Positions 58,275-64,000 of a stretch of 64,000 nucleotides of DNA are shown one piece after another. The number at the start of each line of letters is the position of its first letter. The stretch's first letter is position 1. Under the pieces are notes generated by a model. It did no database searches. It was not told the DNA's origin and saw nothing but the letters and a program-made list of their open reading frames with translations. Source of the stretch: Nitrospira defluvii (lineage in GTDB: Bacteria > Nitrospirota > Nitrospiria > Nitrospirales > Nitrospiraceae); NCBI RefSeq assembly GCF_905220995.1, contig NZ_CAJNBJ010000020.1, positions 62,001-126,000 on the forward strand. Direction: 5' to 3'. A program made the position numbers and the translations under genes.

Positions 58275-58793
58275 ATGATGGCAGGGAATCGTTGGTGGCA
58301 GTACGGGTCGATCGGCATGCTGGTGTTGTCTCTGGGTATGGTCGGGTTTGGCACGGAACGGTCAGTGACCGCTGGCCTGCTGGATTCGTTCGGGATGGGG
58401 GGGGATGACGCAGCCGTCGTCGAGCATCCTCCGGTTCCGGCCGAGTACAAGGACAAGCATATGCCTGCCGGCGGATGGACCGACTCCAAGGCGATCGAAG
58501 AAGGCCGGAAGATCTACATGGGCCTCGTCAACCCAGAGGTCAAATGCGCCAAGTGCCACGGCGATGACGGGAAACCGGTGAAGGCCGGCGCCAGAGACTT
58601 CCGGCAATCGAAGCGCATGGACACCTATGAAGACAGTTTTTGGTTCTGGCGGATCTCAGAAGGAGTCCCCAAGACCAAGATGAAACCGTGGAAGGAACTC
58701 TTGACCGAAGAACAACGCTGGCAGGTGATGGCTTTCGAGCACGCGTTTTCGCACGGGGGCAAGCCGGAAGCGCACGAGCACGCAAAGCGGTAA
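58275..58793 (+). CDS. monoheme cytochrome c
   Basis: A 172-residue protein. Signal peptide (SIGMLVLSLGMVGFGTE), one heme site CAKCHGDDGK, with later MKPWKELLTEEQRW and HAFSHGGKPEAHEH. The His-rich tail could bind metal. AGGAGGAGA precedes the start. Just before soxY. Confidence 0.85.
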   Translation: MMAGNRWWQYGSIGMLVLSLGMVGFGTERSVTAGLLDSFGMGGDDAAVVEHPPVPAEYKDKHMPAGGWTDSKAIEEGRKIYMGLVNPEVKCAKCHGDDGKPVKAGARDFRQSKRMDTYEDSFWFWRISEGVPKTKMKPWKELLTEEQRWQVMAFEHAFSHGGKPEAHEHAKR

Positions 58794-58800
58794 CCGGATC

Positions 58801-59295
58801 ATGACTCACGCGAGACCATACGGCGCTGCTTCTGTCATCGGACGCCGCAGCCTGCTGGTGCACGCCGTGACCGGCGTCCTCGCGGTCGTGGGTTTGACGA
58901 GCGGCTTCCCTGCCTGGGTATTCGGCCAGGCCGCTGTTCCGATTCTGCATCGACCGAAAGATCCGGAGAACCTCACCGAGTTCGAACGGATGCATGTGCC
59001 ACGGGTGAGGATCGCCGAGGTTATTGAAGACGGGGCCAACGCGCCGGTGATCGTCGAGATGGACCATCCCATGGACCAGGACCACTATATTCGGAATGTC
59101 CGCATTCTGGATTATCAGGACCCCTTGATCTGGAAAGGCACCTTTCATTTTACGCCGGACTCGGGAACGGTCTCCCTCTATACGCAGGTCCGGTTGGATG
59201 CCGGGAAATCCACGATCTACGCCGTCGCGGAGTGCAACAAGCATGGACGATGGGTCGGCAGCGCGGACGTCGATGTGGCCGTCGGAGGCTGTTAA
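58801..59295 (+). CDS. soxY: SoxY-type sulfur carrier
   Basis: A 164-residue protein with an RR-type (Tat-like) signal (GRRSLLVHAVTGVLAVVG). The SoxY domain ends VDVAVGGC, whose terminal Cys carries the sulfur substrate in SoxYZ; the usual form is GGCGG, so the last two glycines are missing but the Cys is terminal. It stops one base before soxZ. Lies in a cytochrome cluster without SoxB, SoxAX or SoxCD in the window. Confidence 0.8.
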   Translation: MTHARPYGAASVIGRRSLLVHAVTGVLAVVGLTSGFPAWVFGQAAVPILHRPKDPENLTEFERMHVPRVRIAEVIEDGANAPVIVEMDHPMDQDHYIRNVRILDYQDPLIWKGTFHFTPDSGTVSLYTQVRLDAGKSTIYAVAECNKHGRWVGSADVDVAVGGC

Positions 59296-59694
59296 ATGGC
59301 TGAACCGAAGCTCGCTCCGCCGGTCGCGCGACTTTCCACGTCAGACTATCCCCGTGGACCGGCTCGCATTCGGCTGCCTCGCCGGATCGCCAAAGGGGAC
59401 GTGATTCGCATCCAGGCCAAGGTCCGCCATCCCTCGCGCACCGGCTTGAAGATGACCGGAGAACATGCCTTCGGCCCGGATCCAGACAATCCCGCCATCT
59501 ATATCAGGCTGCTCGAAATTTACTACGGCGACACCAAGATTGCTTGGTACGAGATGTCATCGGCGGTCAGCGACGATCCAATCGTGACCTTTCCGTTGAA
59601 GGCGTCCAGGGAAGCGCCGGTGCGGGTGGTGTTCACCAGCAGCGAAGGCAAGACGTATGAAACCAGCGCGCCGCTGAAATTTACTGTGGACTGA
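59296..59694 (+). CDS. soxZ: SoxZ-type partner of SoxY
   Basis: A 132-residue protein without signal, as is normal, since SoxZ is co-exported with SoxY. Pattern: RIRLPRRIAKGDVIRIQAKV, RHPSRTGLKMTGEHAFG, and PVRVVFTSSEGKTYETSAPL. It follows soxY with no gap and ATG after the Cys codon and stop. Together they form the covalent sulfur carrier. Confidence 0.85.
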   Translation: MAEPKLAPPVARLSTSDYPRGPARIRLPRRIAKGDVIRIQAKVRHPSRTGLKMTGEHAFGPDPDNPAIYIRLLEIYYGDTKIAWYEMSSAVSDDPIVTFPLKASREAPVRVVFTSSEGKTYETSAPLKFTVD

Positions 59695-59709
59695 GGCAGG
59701 CTGGAGACC

Positions 59710-60126
59710 ATGGGAAAATCTAGTGGCTCGGTCATCGTTGGGGTGGTGTTCAGTTGTTTGGCTTTGAGTATCGGCGAGAGCGTTTCTGCGGTTTCCGCCG
59801 AATGGGCGATTCCCCAAGAGGCTGAGGCACTCGCCAATCCCATTGCCCCCTCTCAGGAATCGAGGGGACGGGGGGCAATGATCTTTTCGCGACGGTGTGC
59901 GGTATGCCATGGCGAGAATGGACGCGGGGACGGCCCCTCGTCATTGAGTTTGGGCGTTCGTCCCACGGATCTGACGGGCCAAGCCGTCTTTGCTCAGTCG
60001 AATGGGCGATTGTTCTGGAAAATCTCGATCGGCCGCGGGCCCATGCCGAGCTGGGATGTCGTCCTATCCGAGGAAGACCGCTGGCACGTCATTAACTATC
60101 TACGAGCCTTACCCACGGCGCCATAG
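59710..60126 (+). CDS. monoheme cytochrome c
   Basis: A 138-residue protein. Signal peptide (VIVGVVFSCLALSIGESVSA), heme site CAVCHGENGRGDG, then LFWKISIGRGPMPSWDVVL with the axial Met and a terminal helix DRWHVINYLRAL. Typical class I c-type fold. It lies just downstream of soxZ and may accept electrons from it. Confidence 0.85.
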   Translation: MGKSSGSVIVGVVFSCLALSIGESVSAVSAEWAIPQEAEALANPIAPSQESRGRGAMIFSRRCAVCHGENGRGDGPSSLSLGVRPTDLTGQAVFAQSNGRLFWKISIGRGPMPSWDVVLSEEDRWHVINYLRALPTAP

Positions 60127-60151
60127 CGGTGGGCGAGGCCAGGAGGACAAC

Positions 60152-61123
60152 ATGCTGCCCTACGACAGAACACTCACTTGCTTGAAGGCCTCCCTTCTGT
60201 TCGCGCTGGGCTGGCCTTTGTTCGCCTCCACCGTGCTTGCCGCCACGATCTATGTCGGCAACCAAGGCGGGAATTCGATTTCCGTGATCGACGCCGTCAG
60301 CCGCCAGGTCGTCGAGACCATTCCCCTCTCGACGACCAATCCGCATAATCTGACGCTCTCCGCAGACGGGAAGACGCTCTATGTCGCGAACGTCGGGAGC
60401 AGCAATGTCCTGGTTCTGGATCTCAAGAGCCGCAAAGAAGTGGCCTCGATTCCGGCCGGGACGAAAACTCACGGAGTCACGGTCAGCCCCGACGGGCGGT
60501 TTCTCTATACGGCCGACGTTGGTTCGAACACCGTGTCGGTCATCGAATTGGCCGGCTATCGCGTCGTCGATACGATCGACGTCGGCAAGAAGCCCATGCT
60601 GATCGTCTTTACTCCTGACGGGCAACGCGCCTATGTCTCGAACGGAGGCTCGGCGGATGTGATGGTGGTGGACCCGGCTACGCGTAAGGTGTTGACCAGC
60701 ATCTTTGCCGGCAAAGATGTCATGGGTACGGCTATCACGCCGGATGGGAAAGAAGTCTGGGTCTCCGAGGGCGGCGAGAACATGGTATCCGTGATCGACA
60801 CGCGGTCCAACACCATCGCGCATGAGATACCGGTCGGCGCCGAGGCGCATGGACTGGCGTTGAGTCCTGACGGCCGGTTTGTGGCGGTGACCAACCGAAA
60901 AGACAACACGCTCTCGCTTATCAACGTCGGATCCCACCTCGTCATGAACACCATCCCCGTCGGACGGCGTCCGGACATCGTCGTGTTCTCGCCCGACGGC
61001 CGGGAGCTGTACGTGACCAGCCGGGACACCGGGACGGTCGAGGTGATCGACGTGGCGGGCAAGAAAGTGGTGGCCAGCATCGTGGTGGGGAAAGATCCGC
61101 ATGGCATCATTGTCGGACCATGA
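60152..61123 (+). CDS. YVTN-family beta-propeller protein
   Basis: A 323-residue protein with signal peptide (LLFALGWPLFASTVLA). Seven-bladed YVTN repeats: NPHNLTLSADGKTLYVANVG, THGVTVSPDGRFLYTADVG and similar. These propellers are often found with cytochromes (NirN/NirF-like families), but no heme or metal ligand is identified here. ATG 60152 follows AGGAGGACAAC; stop overlaps the next start. Confidence 0.8.
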   Translation: MLPYDRTLTCLKASLLFALGWPLFASTVLAATIYVGNQGGNSISVIDAVSRQVVETIPLSTTNPHNLTLSADGKTLYVANVGSSNVLVLDLKSRKEVASIPAGTKTHGVTVSPDGRFLYTADVGSNTVSVIELAGYRVVDTIDVGKKPMLIVFTPDGQRAYVSNGGSADVMVVDPATRKVLTSIFAGKDVMGTAITPDGKEVWVSEGGENMVSVIDTRSNTIAHEIPVGAEAHGLALSPDGRFVAVTNRKDNTLSLINVGSHLVMNTIPVGRRPDIVVFSPDGRELYVTSRDTGTVEVIDVAGKKVVASIVVGKDPHGIIVGP

Positions 61124-62118
61124 CCGGCTGTGATGATTCCACGACAGGCCGCGCCGCCGGCGCGCGCCGGCATGCAGGCCGGGTTGCCCGGTTGCTCCTC
61201 GCCATAATCGCGCTGCTGCCTGGCTGCACGAACCAGCCCTCGAAATCCGACACCTCGGCGCGGTGGGTTTCCGTGACAAACGGGACGTCTCATGCGCTGG
61301 CTGCCGTCCGCTTTCTGGATACTCAGAACGGTTGGGTGGCCGGCGAAGAAGGCACCATCCTCCACACGGAGGACGGTGGAAAAACCTGGACGCCACAGAA
61401 CAGCCAGGTGAGGGCAAACTTGATGGGACTGGCGTTTGTTGATCGAAACCACGGATGGGCCGTGGGCGACCAAGTCCATGTCCTTGAGACGCAGGACGGA
61501 GGGCGAACCTGGACGCTGCCGCACCAAGAGTTGGAGAACGTCCTGTTAGGAGTGTCGTTCGCCAATGACCGGCTGGGCTGGGCCGTCGGAAGTGTTTCTC
61601 ACATCCTCCATACGGCGGACGGTGGCGCGACCTGGTCGCGGCAAGACAGCCGCACCACGCAGTGGTTCACCGCGATTCAGTTTATAAGCTCGGACGAGGG
61701 CTGGGCCGTCGGCATGCGTGGCCAAATCGTCCATACCCTCGACGGCGGGAACACCTGGGAGCAACAGGCCATCTTCTTGTCGAATCTGTTCGGGCTGCAT
61801 TTCGTGAGCCGTGAGCGAGGCTGGACCGTCGGACAGGATGGCCTCATCATGACAACAGCCGACGGAGGAAACACCTGGGTTTCTCAGGTCAGCGGCGTGT
61901 CGGATGAACTCTCGTCCGTGTGTTTTCTCAATGAGCGCGAAGGCTGGATCGTGGGCCGCAAGGGGACAATCCTGCACACCCGCGATGGCGGTGGGACCTG
62001 GACAAGAGAACCCAGCGGGACGAGCCGGAACCTCTGGGCGGTTCAGTTCGTCAGCGCCCAGCGCGGCTGGGCCGTCGGCGAAGGCGGCACGATTCTGCGC
62101 TATGTGGCGCCTCCGTAG
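61120..62118 (+). CDS. Ycf48/HCF136-like propeller lipoprotein
   Basis: A 332-residue protein. Lipobox IIALLPGC (Cys 36). Repeats of GWAVGxxGxILHTxDGGxTW, about seven, as in Ycf48/HCF136 assembly-type propellers. In non-phototrophs this fold may assemble membrane complexes or electron carriers. It is coupled to the YVTN gene by a 4-base overlap and ends the cluster. Confidence 0.8.
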   Translation: MTGCDDSTTGRAAGARRHAGRVARLLLAIIALLPGCTNQPSKSDTSARWVSVTNGTSHALAAVRFLDTQNGWVAGEEGTILHTEDGGKTWTPQNSQVRANLMGLAFVDRNHGWAVGDQVHVLETQDGGRTWTLPHQELENVLLGVSFANDRLGWAVGSVSHILHTADGGATWSRQDSRTTQWFTAIQFISSDEGWAVGMRGQIVHTLDGGNTWEQQAIFLSNLFGLHFVSRERGWTVGQDGLIMTTADGGNTWVSQVSGVSDELSSVCFLNEREGWIVGRKGTILHTRDGGGTWTREPSGTSRNLWAVQFVSAQRGWAVGEGGTILRYVAPP

Positions 62119-62198
62119 AATCAGGGAGCCGCCGCGCACGCAACCCGTATCGTGACGCGCGGCATTTCTTAAGAACACTTGCGCCGGCAGACTCAACA

Positions 62199-62218
62199 GC
62201 GCCCCAAGTAAGGGGCGC
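62199..62218. terminator. hairpin between convergent genes
   Basis: A perfect 7-bp stem GCGCCCC/GGGGCGC with loop AAGTAA, between the ends of the plus-strand cluster (62118) and the minus-strand porin (62232). No long T-run follows on either side, so it may be a weak or factor-assisted bidirectional terminator. Confidence 0.5.
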
Positions 62219-62231
62219 CTTGAGTATCATC

Positions 62232-64000
62232 CTAGAACCGCAATTCGAGCCCGAGCTCATACTTCACGGCATGGTCGGCAACAGGCGCATAGATGCGCCC
62301 TGGGAGAAACATGCCGAAGTACGAGAATACGCGGGCATAGGGATTGACGAAGTAGTCCATCAACACGTCGAACTCTTGTCCCACGTCCTTGGTCGGTCCG
62401 CCGACTGCTGTGGTTTTGAAGGCGAGTGCTTGGCTCAAGACGGGTTGGGGACCGAGCGCGCCCGTCCCAGCCGGCTGGGCGACCGAAGCTCGGAGATAGG
62501 TCCAGGCCACCTTCGCCTGGAATTTGTCAGTCGGTTTCACGATCACATAGGGCTGGAGAAACGTGATATTTGAGAAGCCGCTGCCGCGGCGGGTGTCGAA
62601 CCCGCGGCCATTGAAGCCGTGGACGTCGTCGGAAAAGAGAAAATTGTACCGGAAGCTGGTCTCGTCAACAAACAGGCTGTCGAAGTTGGTGTTCTTCCCG
62701 TCGTTCGGCTTGTTGTCACCGCTGCCGAACCCAAAGGTCGCGCCCAAGGACAAGAAGTCGTCCTTGTCGATTCGCACGATCTCCGAGGGCAGCGTGTACC
62801 GGAGGTCCAGATAGGCCAGATAGGCCCGGTTATCTTCGCGCGTGCCGGGGATGCCGCCCGCGCTTCCTGAGATTACGGGCGTAGTCCCGCTCAGGTGAGC
62901 CAATTCAAACGCATAGTCCATGCGGCCAAGCCGGCCGGAGCCGTTCACATCAATGTATTGGTTTTGCTTGTTGACTCCCTCAACCGTCGTATCGAACATC
63001 TTCCAGACAAAGAGCTGGAGCCGGTTCATGGGTTGGGGGTTATAGTTGAAGATCAGCATCACCCCTTCCAGACTTTCTTCCTTCCCATTCGCATCATTGA
63101 CCTTATTTTGAGTCGTCTGATTGATGGCGTTTATCCCTGAGCCTTGTGTCTGGAAGGTCTGACCGGCCTGGTTGGAGATGGATCGTCCGGTGGAACCGTA
63201 GACATAGTTGAGTTGTGTGCTGAATTGCGCAGTCCAGCTTTTGGAAACCGCGATCATGTCCCGGGGTATATGGCCCACGATTCCATTGCCAACATGGGCA
63301 TACTGGCGGCCGAGTCTCACCTGAGCCCAGCCGTCATATTGGAGGTAATAGAGCTGGGGATTGACGATCCATTGCCGCTGACCCGCTGCTCCGAGGGAGC
63401 CGGAATCGTTTCCGAGCAGGACCCCGTCGTTAAACTGGTCGCCGGCGTAGTCGATGGACGCCACAGCCATGACAGGGCCGCGCTTGATCGCACTGGTAAC
63501 GTAGCCGCGCATGGTCGAGAAGCGGAGGCGAGTGTCGTCTTTGCACGAAGTGTCGAAGGAGCAGGATGAGCCGTTTGCAAACGTTCGATTTGCGGCGGTG
63601 CTGCCTAGAGCGTTCCGCGTATCCGAAAAATTATCGTAGAGGTTGAATCGGAAGCGGTTATAGGACTGGAGTTCTAATTCCCATCCCGGGCCAGTCGTCG
63701 GTTTCGGCGCCTCCAATTGGAGTTGGGGCTCCGGCGAACACTCCATAAAGCCGGGGCATACGATCGGGTGATACGGCCGTAGCTCTTCCGGTTTCCGCAT
63801 GCGGACGCGAACGCGCGGTTCTGGGGCAGGAGGCGGTTCGGCCGTCTGTTCCAAGTGCTCAAGGCGCCGCCGCATCTCTTCCTGTTCGCTCGCATGAAGC
63901 TTCTCTATCTTGTCCATCGTCGCCTTCAGTTCTTCGACGGTCTGGGCGAACGCCGGCGTGGTCTCAAGCGAGCACTGAAGGCCGAACAGCCCTACAGCAA
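62232..64000 (-). CDS. outer-membrane beta-barrel porin, 5' end beyond the window
   Basis: At least 589 residues. The reading frame stays open to the window edge; the sequence before ATG 63917 reads LETTPAFAQTVEELKATM, the end of a signal peptide, so the true start lies beyond 64000. A short coiled coil (KIEKLHASEQEEMRRRLEHL) and Pro-rich linker lead into a beta-barrel with alternating strands and terminal Phe (KYELGLELRF). It resembles large anion or alginate-export-type barrels. Single cysteines VCPGFMEC may form a disulfide. Substrate unknown. Confidence 0.8.
   Translation of the reverse strand, partial: AVGLFGLQCSLETTPAFAQTVEELKATMDKIEKLHASEQEEMRRRLEHLEQTAEPPPAPEPRVRVRMRKPEELRPYHPIVCPGFMECSPEPQLQLEAPKPTTGPGWELELQSYNRFRFNLYDNFSDTRNALGSTAANRTFANGSSCSFDTSCKDDTRLRFSTMRGYVTSAIKRGPVMAVASIDYAGDQFNDGVLLGNDSGSLGAAGQRQWIVNPQLYYLQYDGWAQVRLGRQYAHVGNGIVGHIPRDMIAVSKSWTAQFSTQLNYVYGSTGRSISNQAGQTFQTQGSGINAINQTTQNKVNDANGKEESLEGVMLIFNYNPQPMNRLQLFVWKMFDTTVEGVNKQNQYIDVNGSGRLGRMDYAFELAHLSGTTPVISGSAGGIPGTREDNRAYLAYLDLRYTLPSEIVRIDKDDFLSLGATFGFGSGDNKPNDGKNTNFDSLFVDETSFRYNFLFSDDVHGFNGRGFDTRRGSGFSNITFLQPYVIVKPTDKFQAKVAWTYLRASVAQPAGTGALGPQPVLSQALAFKTTAVGGPTKDVGQEFDVLMDYFVNPYARVFSYFGMFLPGRIYAPVADHAVKYELGLELRF

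Noticed and set aside
60092-62196. Three long minus-strand frames opposite the propeller genes
   Set aside because: Antisense shadows of repeat-rich GC-rich genes, without sites or recognisable families.
1-64000. tRNA, rRNA or a clear attachment core
   Set aside because: No cloverleaf-like sequence, rRNA segment or direct-repeat pair of attachment-site type was recognised in the window.

Overview
The window joins two unlike halves. Bases 1 to about 37,500 look like part of an integrative or plasmid-type mobile element. Bases 40,434 to 64,000 look like ordinary chromosome of a free-living Gram-negative chemolithotroph. The right half carries many periplasmic c-type cytochromes, orphan SoxYZ, paired DUF3047 proteins, a DUF3179 protein, a sigma-54 activator and an outer-membrane porin. 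That repertoire resembles Nitrospira (Nitrospirota); this is an inference from gene content, since no rRNA or other taxonomic marker is present.

Left half, almost all on the minus strand: a DNA-metabolism and accessory block. It has three small OB-fold single-strand-binding proteins (352, 7475, 9362), a UPF1-like SF1 helicase (1506), two related Cys-pair proteins (5729, 7870), an IS200/IS605-type element carrying only TnpB (9739-11055), small zinc and membrane proteins (11141-12624), a secreted two-gene unit (12819-14455), RadC, a lytic transglycosylase, a macrodomain protein, a methyltransferase-like protein lacking its catalytic motif, a stand-alone receiver, exonuclease VII (xseB, xseA), a higBA toxin-antitoxin pair and a complete PHP-type DnaE (25100-28291). 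A short GC-rich palindrome recurs 36-68 bases upstream of several of these genes, and looks like a shared leader or operator. An IS630 element separates this block from the PRTRC operon.

PRTRC region (31097-37051): overlapping minus-strand genes in the order E, C, F, B, A, ThiF. They include a ubiquitin-like protein, an E2-like protein, a JAB/JAMM peptidase and an E1-like ThiF enzyme. Directly upstream on the same strand is a 553-residue Cas12/TnpB-like protein. It keeps the first RuvC aspartate but has no visible glutamate and ends before the zinc finger and last aspartate, so it looks like a natural nuclease-dead DNA-binding protein. I consider it the most interesting object in the window.

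Junction (37488-40433): an IS3 element, an IS30 element and an IS3 remnant cut by the IS30 lie end to end and separate the mobile half from the chromosome.

Right half, almost all plus strand: AhpD-like and DUF3179 genes (40783-42937); a PagL-like protein; a GAF/sigma-54 activator; a STAS protein; a translationally coupled operon of TPR, two DUF3047, a conserved periplasmic protein, MlaC, a His-rich membrane protein and NnrE (46732-52673); then a cytochrome cluster (54172-62118) with two Met-rich monoheme cytochromes made by a tandem duplication, two diheme cytochromes, two other monoheme cytochromes, SoxY, SoxZ and several beta-propeller proteins. The window ends inside a convergent outer-membrane beta-barrel gene.
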